From positions 372,001 through 436,000 of the forward strand of contig NZ_JAHRXJ010000011.1 in assembly GCF_019104765.1 (NCBI RefSeq): DNA of 64,000 nucleotides, in the 5' to 3' direction. Shown here piece by piece: positions 44,271 through 52,539 of this stretch. Each line of letters starts with the position of its first letter. The stretch's first letter is position 1. Both the position numbers and the translations under genes were made by a program. Source of the DNA: Synechococcus sp. HK05 (GTDB lineage: Bacteria; Cyanobacteriota; Cyanobacteriia; PCC-6307; Cyanobiaceae). Under the pieces are notes generated by a model. The model was not told the DNA's origin and did no database searches. It worked only from the letters and a program-made list of their open reading frames with translations.

Positions 44271-44759
44271 ATGCCGCACGAAGCCGCCATCCTGCTTGTG
44301 GAGCGCTTGCCGGATCAGGCGCCCTGGCCGGCTGCGGCGTCTGTGTTGCAGCTGCCTTTGGCCGCGGATGAGCGCACGAGCCTGCGGGGCCATCGCCGCT
44401 CAGCGTGTGGATCCGATTTGCTGTTGCAACTGCCTCGCGGTGCGGCCCTGCGCCCCGGCGAGCGCTTGGCCAGTGCCGATGGGCGGATTCAGGTGCAGGT
44501 GGCCGCGGCAGCGGAGCCGGTGATGCAGGTGCGCAGCACCGATCCCCTCGCCCTGCTCCAGGCGGCCTATCACCTGGGTAATCGCCACGTGGCGATGGAG
44601 CTGCATGCCGATCGCTTGGTGCTGCTGCAAGACAGCGTGTTGGCTGAGCTCTTGCGCCAGCGGGGCTTGGTGGTGGAGTTGGCCCAGTTGCCGTTTCAGC
44701 CGGAGGCCGGTGCCTATGAGGGCTTCGGCCATCACCACCACGGCCACGGGCATCCGTGA
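44271..44759 (+). CDS. ureE: Urease accessory protein UreE (nickel chaperone)
   Basis: A 162-residue protein with an N-terminal beta domain, a C-terminal ferredoxin-like domain (AAYHLGNRHVAMEL, with the conserved metal-binding His) and a His-rich end (GHHHHGHGHP). It binds Ni2+ and delivers it to UreG. ATG 44271 (MPHEAAILLVERLP) is the family-like start. The last 4 bases overlap the ureF start. Confidence 0.95.
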   Translation: MPHEAAILLVERLPDQAPWPAAASVLQLPLAADERTSLRGHRRSACGSDLLLQLPRGAALRPGERLASADGRIQVQVAAAAEPVMQVRSTDPLALLQAAYHLGNRHVAMELHADRLVLLQDSVLAELLRQRGLVVELAQLPFQPEAGAYEGFGHHHHGHGHP

Positions 44760-45436
44760 GCAGCGCTGCCGCCCGGCTGAGGTTGTTCCAGCTGGTGAGC
44801 CCGGCCCTGCCGGTGGGTGCTTTCAGTTATTCGGAGGGGTTGGAGGTGCTGGTGCAGCGGGGCCAGTTGGCTGGGGTGGAGGCGCTCGAGGCGTGGCTGC
44901 GGGCTGAGCTGCAGCGCGGGGCCGTGGCGGTGGAAGCGGCGGCCCTGGGGGAGCTGCAGGGGTTGCTGAGCACCTGGCGGCACGGTGATGGCGGTTGGTC
45001 TGAGGTGGCGGCCCTGGATGGTTGGCTGCTGGCGCAGCGCGAAGCCCCTGAGCTGCGGGCTCAGCAGCGCCAGATGGGGCAGTCGCTGCTGCAGTTGCTG
45101 GCGGATCTGGGTTGGCCGCTGCCGGCCGAAGCGGCGGCGCTGGCCTGGCCGGCGGCCTTCGCCTGGGCGGCCCTTTGCCTGGAGATTGCCTCACCTGAGT
45201 TGGAGGAGGCCTACCTCTATGGCTGGGTTGCCAATCAGATCAGCGCGGCGGTGCGCCTGGTGCCGCTCGGGCCCACCCAGGGTCAGCGCCTGCAGTTGGC
45301 CCTGGTGGGATGCATCGCCGAGCGAGCCGAGGCCTTGCGTGGCTCGGATCCGCGGCAGCTGTGGAACGGCGGCATCGGCGCTGGCCTCGCCCAGCTGCAG
45401 CACGCTGAGCTCTATTCCCGCTTGTTTCGCAGCTGA
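44756..45436 (+). CDS. ureF: Urease accessory protein UreF
   Basis: A 226-residue helical protein with LVSPALPVGAFSYSEGLE (about 12-29) and SAAVRLVPLGPTQGQ, the UreF hallmarks. It bridges UreD and UreG in urease activation. GTG 44756 overlaps the ureE stop, so it is co-translated. In most urease clusters ureG follows directly; here a 1-kb substrate-binding protein gene lies between. Confidence 0.95.
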   Translation: MSSAAARLRLFQLVSPALPVGAFSYSEGLEVLVQRGQLAGVEALEAWLRAELQRGAVAVEAAALGELQGLLSTWRHGDGGWSEVAALDGWLLAQREAPELRAQQRQMGQSLLQLLADLGWPLPAEAAALAWPAAFAWAALCLEIASPELEEAYLYGWVANQISAAVRLVPLGPTQGQRLQLALVGCIAERAEALRGSDPRQLWNGGIGAGLAQLQHAELYSRLFRS

Positions 45437-45521
45437 TCGGAGCGGCTGATCGGAATCGACCGGGCCCGGTTGCCCCTCCTCAAGGCCAGCGCCACAGTGC
45501 GGAGGGAGATGCGATTGCTGC

Positions 45522-46532
45522 ATGACGTTGCCGCGCCGCCGTGTTCTGGTTCTCGGCGGGGCGGGTCTGGCCGGATCGGTGTTGCTCAAGGCCTGTGGTT
45601 TGGCCGAGCGCAGCGCAGGCCCCAGGCCGCTGATCGGCGTGCTGCAGATGGTGGATGCCCAGCCCCCCAACCTCACCCGCCTGGGGTTTGAGCAGGCCCT
45701 GGCCGCGGCGGGATACCGCGAGGGTGAAACGATGAGCGTGGTGCGGCGCGATGCGGCGGGCCAGCCGGCCAACACCACGGTGGTGATGCAGCAGTTTCTG
45801 CACGACCGGGTGGATCTGGTGCTGGCGGTGGGCACCCCGCCGCTGCAGGCCGCGATGCAGGTGATGCCAGCTACCACGCCGGTGGTGTTCTGTTATTGCT
45901 CCAACCCCTGGGGCGCCGGTGCCGGTACGCCGCCCGGTGATGTGGGTCAGCACCGCCCCAACGTGGTGGGCACGGTGGGCACCAACCCAGTGGGCAAGGA
46001 GCTGGATCTGGCACGGGAGATCAACCCGCAGCTCAAACAGGTGGGATTGGTTTTCAATCCCGCTGAATCCAATTCCAGCTACGAAGCCAAGCTGCTGCGC
46101 CAGGAGGCGTTGCGGCGCTCGATCCGCGTGCTGGAGCAGCCGGTGGCCAGTGCGAGCCAGGTGCCGCAGGCTGCCAAGGCGCTGGTGGAGCAGCAGGTGG
46201 AGGCTTTCGTGAAGATCGGCGATTACGCCACGATTGAGGCCTTCGCGGCCATCTGCAAGGTGGGCCTGGAGCACCGCATTCCGGTGTATTCGGTGGATCC
46301 GCCTGATATTCAGTTGCCGGGCTGCCTGGCGGTGATCGGCTGGAACTACCGCGATGACGGCATGGCTGCCGGCAAGCTCGCCGTTCGGGTGCTCAACGGC
46401 GAATCGCCGGCGCAGATGGCCTTCCAACCGCTCACCAGCACGGATCTGTTGGTGAGCCTGGCCACCGCCCAGGCGATCGGTGTCACCGTGCCGGAGGATC
46501 TGCTGCAACGAGCTGATCGGGTGGTGCGCTGA
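45522..46532 (+). CDS. ABC-type substrate-binding protein (PF04392-like), orphan
   Basis: A 336-residue protein. The N-terminus [20 protein letters not shown] then LLKACG looks like an export signal, with twin arginines and a possible lipobox (LKAC, lysine being unusual). The mature part has the PF04392 type-1 periplasmic-binding layout ([67 protein letters not shown]). The family often binds amino-acid-like ligands. No matching permease or ATPase gene lies next to it. It is embedded between ureF and ureG; its TGA shares bases with the ureG ATG, so the two are translationally coupled. Confidence 0.88.
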   Translation: MTLPRRRVLVLGGAGLAGSVLLKACGLAERSAGPRPLIGVLQMVDAQPPNLTRLGFEQALAAAGYREGETMSVVRRDAAGQPANTTVVMQQFLHDRVDLVLAVGTPPLQAAMQVMPATTPVVFCYCSNPWGAGAGTPPGDVGQHRPNVVGTVGTNPVGKELDLAREINPQLKQVGLVFNPAESNSSYEAKLLRQEALRRSIRVLEQPVASASQVPQAAKALVEQQVEAFVKIGDYATIEAFAAICKVGLEHRIPVYSVDPPDIQLPGCLAVIGWNYRDDGMAAGKLAVRVLNGESPAQMAFQPLTSTDLLVSLATAQAIGVTVPEDLLQRADRVVR

Positions 46533-47137
46533 TGACAGCCAGTCGTTTGCGGGTTGGGGTGGCCGGTCCGGTGGGGTCCGGTAAGACAGCTCTGGTGGAG
46601 GCGTTGTGCCGGCGGCTTCGGGATCGGCTGCAGCTGGCGGTCGTCACCAACGACATCTATACGCAGGAGGACGCTCAGTTCCTCACCCGTGCCGGTGCCC
46701 TGGAGCCCGGGAGGATTCGCGGCGTGGAAACCGGCGGCTGTCCCCATACCGCCATCCGCGAAGACTGTTCGATCAACCGTGCGGCGGTGGCCGACCTGGA
46801 GGCGGCCTATCCGGGCTTGGATCTGGTGCTGGTGGAGAGCGGTGGCGACAACCTCGCCGCCAGCTTCAGCCCGGAGCTGGTGGATCTCTGCATCTATGTG
46901 ATTGACGTGGCTGCAGGCGACAAGATCCCCCGCAAGGGAGGGCCTGGCATCACCCGCTCCGATCTGCTGGTGATCAACAAGATCGATTTGGCGCCGATGG
47001 TGGGTGCCAGCTTGGAGGTGATGGAGCGCGACACCGAACGGATGCGACCTGGGCGCCCCTGGTGTTTCACCAACCTGCATTCCGGAGAGGGGCTCGAGCA
47101 GGTGGAGGCGTTTGTGCTGCGGCAGCTGCCCAGTTGA
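46532..47137 (+). CDS. ureG: Urease accessory GTPase UreG
   Basis: A 201-residue SIMIBI GTPase with the P-loop [14 protein letters not shown] (about 11-24), [28 protein letters not shown] with the Cys-Pro-His nickel-binding motif, [15 protein letters not shown] and VINKIDLAP. It delivers nickel to urease on GTP hydrolysis. ATG 46532 overlaps the stop of the substrate-binding protein gene. Confidence 0.97.
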   Translation: MTASRLRVGVAGPVGSGKTALVEALCRRLRDRLQLAVVTNDIYTQEDAQFLTRAGALEPGRIRGVETGGCPHTAIREDCSINRAAVADLEAAYPGLDLVLVESGGDNLAASFSPELVDLCIYVIDVAAGDKIPRKGGPGITRSDLLVINKIDLAPMVGASLEVMERDTERMRPGRPWCFTNLHSGEGLEQVEAFVLRQLPS

Positions 47138-47147
47138 GGTCGCTTTC

Positions 47148-47161
47148 GTAGCAACCGACAC
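47148..47161 (+). promoter_or_regulatory. NtcA-like box upstream of urtA
   Basis: GTA (47148-47150), GCAACCGA, CAC (47159-47161) is one base off the consensus, 158 bases before urtA. A weak TACCCC hexamer begins 22 bases later (47183). Urea uptake genes are NtcA-regulated in related cyanobacteria, which is the main support. Confidence 0.4.
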
Positions 47162-47318
47162 AGACGCAATCTTTCCTTGATTTACCCCACAACCCTGGTG
47201 TGGCCTTGAGTCTCATGGGTTTGGCAAACCGTGCCATCGGATACCAAAGGCGAACTGCTCACGCCGATACGTTCCGACGACCGCTGACAGGCGGCAGCTC
47301 TTTTGTGACTTTCCTTAC

Positions 47319-48611
47319 ATGACCTCCCCTTCGATGCGAAAGAATTCGCTGCGTCTGCTGGGCGGTGCCACGGCTCTGGCCACCTCGCTCACCCTGGTTG
47401 CGTGTGGTGGCGGTGATCAGGCCGGTGGTGAGTTCGATGGCGAAGTGAAGGTGGGCATCCTTCACAGCCGCTCCGGCACCATGGCCATCTCCGAAAACAC
47501 GGTGGCCGAAGCCGAGCTGATGGCGATCGATGAGATCAACGCCAAAGGCGGCATCACCATTGACGGCAAGAAGCTGAAGATCGTTCCCGTTGAGGAGGAT
47601 GGTGCTTCTGATTGGCCCACCTTCGCGGAGAAGGCCACCAAGCTGATCGATCAAGACAAGGTTGCTGTCGTGTTCGGCGGTTGGACCTCCGCCAGCCGCA
47701 AGGCGATGCTACCGGTGTTCGAGGCGAAGGACCACTTCCTCTTCTACCCGATTCAGTACGAAGGTCAGGAGTGCTCCAAGAATATTTTCTATAGCGGTGC
47801 CGCTCCCAACCAACAGGCTGAGCCTGCTGTGGATTGGCTGCTGCAGAACAAGGGCAAGGAATTCTTCTTGGTTGGCTCGGATTACGTGTACCCACGTACC
47901 GCCAACACCATCATGAAGGAGCAGCTCAAGGCCAATGGTGCCAAGGTGGTAGGTGAGGACTACCTGCCCCTGGGTAACACCGAAGTGGCTCCGATCATCG
48001 CCAAGATCAAGCAGGCGATGCCCAAGGGTGGTGTGATCGTGAACACCCTCAACGGCGATAGCAACGTTGCCTTCTTCAAGCAGATGAAGGCTGCCGGCAT
48101 CACCCCGGCCAACGGCTATTCGATCATGAGCTTCTCGATCGCTGAAGAAGAGATTGCTGCGATCGGTCCTGAGTATCTCGAAGGCACCTACGCCGCTTGG
48201 AACTTCTTCCAGAGCCTCGATACCCCTGCTTCCAAGGAGTTCACCAAGAACTTCAAGGCCAAGTATGGCGACAAGCGCGTCACCAACGACCCCGCTGAAG
48301 CCGCCTACATGATGGTTTACCTGTGGGCTGCTGCGGCCGAAAAGGCCAACAGCGTTGACGACAACAAGGTGCGCGAGGCCCTGATCGGCGTGAGCTTCGA
48401 TGCTCCCGAAGGCAAGGTGACGGTGATGCCCAACCACCACGTGGAGAAGCGCGTGTTGATCGGTGAGGTGCAGAGCGATGGCATGTTCAAGATCCTTGAG
48501 GACAAGGGTTTTGTGAAGCCCGTGGCCTGGAACCAGTACGTGCCCGAAACCAAGGGCTACACCTGCGATTGGACCCAGGATCGCCCTGACGCCGGCAAGT
48601 ACAAGATGTGA
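47319..48611 (+). CDS. urtA: Urea ABC transporter substrate-binding protein
   Basis: A 430-residue periplasmic protein of the branched-chain amino acid/urea/amide group. A lipoprotein signal ends LTLVACGGG, with the lipobox LVAC near residue 29. The mature part has VGILHSRSGTMAISE, VFGGWTSASRKAMLPV and FYPIQYEGQECSKNIFY, characteristic of UrtA. It captures urea for UrtBCDE. ATG 47319 is used; ATG 47334 would also keep the signal. A strong terminator follows at 48661 before urtB, so urtA is probably made in excess over the permease. Confidence 0.97.
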   Translation: MTSPSMRKNSLRLLGGATALATSLTLVACGGGDQAGGEFDGEVKVGILHSRSGTMAISENTVAEAELMAIDEINAKGGITIDGKKLKIVPVEEDGASDWPTFAEKATKLIDQDKVAVVFGGWTSASRKAMLPVFEAKDHFLFYPIQYEGQECSKNIFYSGAAPNQQAEPAVDWLLQNKGKEFFLVGSDYVYPRTANTIMKEQLKANGAKVVGEDYLPLGNTEVAPIIAKIKQAMPKGGVIVNTLNGDSNVAFFKQMKAAGITPANGYSIMSFSIAEEEIAAIGPEYLEGTYAAWNFFQSLDTPASKEFTKNFKAKYGDKRVTNDPAEAAYMMVYLWAAAAEKANSVDDNKVREALIGVSFDAPEGKVTVMPNHHVEKRVLIGEVQSDGMFKILEDKGFVKPVAWNQYVPETKGYTCDWTQDRPDAGKYKM

Positions 48612-48660
48612 TCGATCGGCGGTGATTGCTGGCACCGCCTTCCTACATCTATGGAGAGGT

Positions 48661-48686
48661 GGGGGAGAGCAATCTCCCCCTTTTTT
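48661..48686 (+). terminator. Intercistronic terminator between urtA and urtB
   Basis: GGGGGAGA (48661-48668), GCAA loop, TCTCCCCC (48673-48680), then six T (48681-48686): a perfect 8-bp stem with a tetraloop and T run, 49 bases after the urtA stop and 48 before the urtB ATG. It should end most transcripts after urtA, with read-through into urtBCDE. Confidence 0.9.
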
Positions 48687-48734
48687 CTTCTTCCCCGTTT
48701 GCTTTCCCTTTGCCTAAGACCCCTGCTGGTCGCG

Positions 48735-49892
48735 ATGGATCTTCTCTACGACACACTCTTCAACGGCCTGGCCATCGGCTCGGTTCTGGTGCTTGCCGCA
48801 CTGGGCCTGGCCGTGGTGTTTGGCCTGATGGGCGTTATCAACATGGCCCATGGCGAGTTGATGATGCTTGGTGCCTACACCACATTCGTGGTGCAGAACA
48901 TCTTCAAGGCGGTGCTGCCCGATGCCTTGTTCCCGATTTACATCCTGGTGGCGCTGCCGCTGGCCTTTGTGGTGAGTGGCCTGGCGGGCTTGCTGCTGGA
49001 GAAAACGGTGATTCGGCGCCTGTACGGCCGCCCGTTGGAAACGCTGCTGGCCACCTGGGGTGTGAGCCTGATCCTCCAGCAGTTTGTGCGTTCAGTGTCG
49101 AGCGCCTTTGCGATCGGTCTTGTGGTGGCTGTGGTGGCTGGCCTGCTGGTGCCCCGCTTTACGCCGAAGGCCTGGTGGCAGCAACGTTGGACGCCGTTGC
49201 TGGGAACAGGCAGCTGGGTGGTGACCGCCCTCGTTGGCGTGCTGATTGCTTCGGTGCTGGGGGAGCAGCGGGTGTTCGATCAGCCCTGGTTCAGCGCCCG
49301 CAATATTGATGTCACCGCGCCGGTATGGCTGCGCGGCTCCATTGATGTGGGCGCGGTGAATATGCCGGCCGCGCGTCTGTTCATCATTGTGCTCACGGTG
49401 GTGGCGCTGGTGTTGGTGAACTGGTTCCTGCAGAAGAGCGTGTGGGGCATGCGCATCCGCGCCGTGACCCAGAACCGCACGATGAGCGATTGCCTCGGCA
49501 TTCCCACCGAAAAGGTGGATGCACTGACCTTTTTGATCGGCTCCGGCCTTGCCGGTGTGGCTGGCGTGGCCGTCACCCTGCTGGGTTCGGTGGGCCCCAA
49601 CCTCGGCGGCAACTACATCGTGGATTGCTTCATGGTGGTGGTGCTCGGCGGCGTGGGCAAGCTGGCTGGCACGGTGCTTGCCGCCTTGGGCATCGGTGTT
49701 CTCAGTTATGTGGTGGGCTCCGGTTCGCTGCTGCTGGTCTGGCCTGGCATGCCTGAGGGGCTGAATGCGGTGATCACCTTCTTCGCCACCACCTCGATGG
49801 CGAAGGTGCTGGTGTTTGCCTTGATTGTGGTGTTCCTGCAGATCAGGCCGGCGGGTCTGTTCCCGCAGAAAGGCCGCATGGTGGAGGCCTGA
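48735..49892 (+). CDS. urtB: Urea ABC transporter permease UrtB
   Basis: A 385-residue LivH-type membrane protein with about 9-10 hydrophobic segments. It has LAALGLAVVFGLMGVINMAHGE (in two halves near residues 21-42), LLATWGVSLILQQ and GGVGKLAGTVLAALGIG, the UrtB features. ATG 48735 (MDLLYDTLFNGLAIGS) is the family-like start; the longer frame runs into the terminator. urtC follows after 3 bases. Confidence 0.96.
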   Translation: MDLLYDTLFNGLAIGSVLVLAALGLAVVFGLMGVINMAHGELMMLGAYTTFVVQNIFKAVLPDALFPIYILVALPLAFVVSGLAGLLLEKTVIRRLYGRPLETLLATWGVSLILQQFVRSVSSAFAIGLVVAVVAGLLVPRFTPKAWWQQRWTPLLGTGSWVVTALVGVLIASVLGEQRVFDQPWFSARNIDVTAPVWLRGSIDVGAVNMPAARLFIIVLTVVALVLVNWFLQKSVWGMRIRAVTQNRTMSDCLGIPTEKVDALTFLIGSGLAGVAGVAVTLLGSVGPNLGGNYIVDCFMVVVLGGVGKLAGTVLAALGIGVLSYVVGSGSLLLVWPGMPEGLNAVITFFATTSMAKVLVFALIVVFLQIRPAGLFPQKGRMVEA

Positions 49893-49895
49893 GCG

Positions 49896-51050
49896 ATGGC
49901 AGATCTGCTCTCTTCGCGCCACCTGCGGCGTTGGCTCCCCTGGGTGCTGATTGTGGTGGCTGCGCTGGTATTGCCGGTGGTTTTGCCACCGTTCCGGTTG
50001 AATCTGTTAGGCCGCTTTCTGTCTCTGGGCATTGTGGCCCTGGGCGTGGATCTGATCTGGGGCTACACCGGCATGCTGAGTCTCGGCCAGGGCATCTTCT
50101 TTGCCCTGGGCGGCTATGCCTTGGCGATGTATCTGCAGCTCAATGAGCTGAAGCCTGGAGAATTACCCGAATTCTTCTCCCTGTATGGCGTGAAGAGCTT
50201 GCCGGCGTTCTGGCAGCCTTTCGGTTCGCCGCTCTTCACGTTGCTGGCGATCTGGGTGATCCCTGCGCTGGTGGCTGGGCTGCTGGGTTATCTGGTGTTT
50301 CGCAACCGGATCAAGGGGGTTTATTTCTCGATCCTCACCCAGGCTGCTTTGCTGGTGTTTTTCAACTTCTTCAACGGCCAGCAGAAGTTGATCAATGGCA
50401 CCAATGGTCTGAAAACATCGACAGCGCGTGTGTTCGGTGAGCTGATTGGTAGCGATGTGATGCAGCGCAACCTGTTCTGGCTCACGGTGGTGATCACGGT
50501 GCTGGCCTTTCTGCTGTGCCGCTGGCTCACCCACGGCCGCTTCGGCGATGCCCTGATCGCCATTCGCGACGATGAACCGCGCCTGCGTTTCACCGGCTAC
50601 AACCCCACGGCCTACAAAACAGTGGTGTTCGCCGTGGCGGGTGCGTTGGCTGGCATCAGCGGCGCGCTCTACACCGTGCAATCGGGCATTGTGTCGCCGC
50701 AGTACATGGCGGTTCCCTTCTCCATCGAGATGGTGATCTGGGTGGCGGTGGGTGGCCGCGGCACCTTGATTGGCGCTGTGCTCGGCGCTGTGCTGATCAA
50801 CTACGCCAAGAGTTTGGTGAGTGAAGCCCTGCCGGAAACCTGGCTGTTCATTCAGGGCGGTTTGTTCCTGCTGGTGGTGCTTGCCCTGCCCGATGGCTTG
50901 GTGGGTTGGTGGCGCCAGGGTGGCCCTGGTCGCCTGATCGCCATGGTGGGTTGGCCGCCGCGCACGGCCACCTACCCCGCTCTGGATCTCGATCCCCAGG
51001 TGGCGGCTGAGCAAGAACAGCTCGACGGTCGCGGTGGAGGCCAGGGTTGA
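49896..51050 (+). CDS. urtC: Urea ABC transporter permease UrtC
   Basis: A 384-residue LivM-type membrane protein with FLSLGIVALGVDLIWGYTGML (in parts near residue 44), SLGQGIFFALGGYALAMYL and AVGGRGTLIGAVLGAV. It pairs with UrtB to form the membrane channel. ATG 49896. The stop shares one base with the urtD ATG (TGATG at 51048-51052). Confidence 0.96.
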   Translation: MADLLSSRHLRRWLPWVLIVVAALVLPVVLPPFRLNLLGRFLSLGIVALGVDLIWGYTGMLSLGQGIFFALGGYALAMYLQLNELKPGELPEFFSLYGVKSLPAFWQPFGSPLFTLLAIWVIPALVAGLLGYLVFRNRIKGVYFSILTQAALLVFFNFFNGQQKLINGTNGLKTSTARVFGELIGSDVMQRNLFWLTVVITVLAFLLCRWLTHGRFGDALIAIRDDEPRLRFTGYNPTAYKTVVFAVAGALAGISGALYTVQSGIVSPQYMAVPFSIEMVIWVAVGGRGTLIGAVLGAVLINYAKSLVSEALPETWLFIQGGLFLLVVLALPDGLVGWWRQGGPGRLIAMVGWPPRTATYPALDLDPQVAAEQEQLDGRGGGQG

Positions 51051-51835
51051 TGACCAGCACGCCAACCTCCCGTCCATCGCCGATGAATCTGCTTGAACTG
51101 CAGGGCGTGACCGTCAGCTTCGACGGGTTTCTCGCGCTCAACGATCTCAAACTTCAGCTCGCACCAGGTGAGCTGCGTGCCGTGATTGGCCCCAATGGCG
51201 CTGGTAAAACCACCTTCCTCGATGTGATCACCGGCAAGGTGAAACCCACTCGCGGCGACGTGGTGTTCCGCGGTCGCTCGATCGTGGGCCGCAGCGAGCA
51301 CCACATTTCCCGTCTGGGAATTGGTCGCAAGTTCCAGACACCGCGTGTGTATCAGAACCTCAGCCCACGCCGCAATCTTGAGCTGGCCGTGCGCGGACCC
51401 CATGGTCCGGCGGCGTTGTTGTTTGGTGCGCTGAGCAGTGAACAACGCGATCGTGTGCAGCATCTGCTGTCTGTGGTGGGCCTCGAACGCCAGGCCCAGC
51501 AACCGGCTGGTGGTCTCTCCCATGGCCAGAAGCAGTGGCTGGAAATTGCGATGCTCGTGGCGCAGGATCCCGAGCTGCTGCTGGTGGATGAACCGGTGGC
51601 GGGTCTCACCGATGAGGAAACGGCCCGCACTGCGGATCTACTGAAGCAGTTGGCCGGTGACCACACCGTGCTGGTGATCGAGCATGACATGGAGTTCATC
51701 CGCGATCTGCAAGCACCGGTGACGGTGCTGCATGAGGGGCATGTGCTCTGTGAGGGATCGATGGATCAGGTCCAAAACGATCCACGGGTGATTGAGGTGT
51801 ATCTCGGTAGTGACACTCAGGAGGATGCGGCGTGA
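51050..51835 (+). CDS. urtD: Urea ABC transporter ATP-binding protein UrtD
   Basis: A 261-residue ATPase with Walker A GPNGAGKTT, signature LSHGQKQWLEIAML, Walker B LLLVDEPVAGLT and a closing IEHDMEFIRDLQ. The serine-histidine-glycine signature is usual for UrtD. ATG 51050 is chosen; MNLLELQG at 51083 is an alternative start. Its stop overlaps the urtE GTG start. Confidence 0.96.
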   Translation: MTSTPTSRPSPMNLLELQGVTVSFDGFLALNDLKLQLAPGELRAVIGPNGAGKTTFLDVITGKVKPTRGDVVFRGRSIVGRSEHHISRLGIGRKFQTPRVYQNLSPRRNLELAVRGPHGPAALLFGALSSEQRDRVQHLLSVVGLERQAQQPAGGLSHGQKQWLEIAMLVAQDPELLLVDEPVAGLTDEETARTADLLKQLAGDHTVLVIEHDMEFIRDLQAPVTVLHEGHVLCEGSMDQVQNDPRVIEVYLGSDTQEDAA

Positions 51836-52539
51836 CCCTGCTCGATATCCGCGGCCTCAACGTGTATTACGGGGAGAGCCACATTCTTCGCGACGTTGAC
51901 CTCAACGTTGCGCCTGGCGAGATGGTCTGCCTGATCGGCCGCAACGGGGTGGGCAAAACCACCCTGCTGAAAACGGTGATCGGTCTGCTGCAGCAACGCA
52001 GCGGTGCATTGCAGCTGGAGGGCCGCAGCCTGAGCGGCTTGCCCCCCCATGGCCGGGCACGGGTCGGTGTGGGCTATGTGCCCCAGGGTCGCGAGATCAT
52101 TCCCCAGCTCACGGTGCGGGAAAACTTGCTGCTTGGCCTCGAGGCCTTGCCCGGCGGTCTGGCTAAAAACCGCCACATTGATCCGCTGGTGTTTGAGCTG
52201 TTCCCGATCCTGGAGAAGTTCCTCGCCCGTCGCGGCGGTGATCTCTCCGGCGGGCAACAGCAGCAGCTGGCGATTGCGCGGGCCCTGCTCGGCAAACCCA
52301 AGCTGCTGCTTCTCGATGAACCCACTGAAGGCATTCAGCCGTCGGTGGTGCTCGATATCGAGCGGGCGGTACGCCGGATCATTGATGCCACCGGGATCAG
52401 CGTGCTGCTGGTGGAGCAGCACTTGCACTTCGTGCGCCAGGCGGATCGCTATTACGCCATGCAGCGTGGGGGCATCGTGGCCAGCGGTCCCACCAGCGAG
52501 CTCAGCAAAGACGTGGTGGATCGCTTCCTCACGGTGTGA
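51832..52539 (+). CDS. urtE: Urea ABC transporter ATP-binding protein UrtE
   Basis: A 235-residue LivF-type ATPase with Walker A GRNGVGKTT, LSGGQQQQLAIARAL and LLLLDEPTEGIQPS. Start GTG 51832 overlaps the urtD stop by 4 bases. It ends the urt operon; its last 11 bases overlap the tail of the convergent APC permease gene, and no terminator was seen there. Confidence 0.96.
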   Translation: MTLLDIRGLNVYYGESHILRDVDLNVAPGEMVCLIGRNGVGKTTLLKTVIGLLQQRSGALQLEGRSLSGLPPHGRARVGVGYVPQGREIIPQLTVRENLLLGLEALPGGLAKNRHIDPLVFELFPILEKFLARRGGDLSGGQQQQLAIARALLGKPKLLLLDEPTEGIQPSVVLDIERAVRRIIDATGISVLLVEQHLHFVRQADRYYAMQRGGIVASGPTSELSKDVVDRFLTV

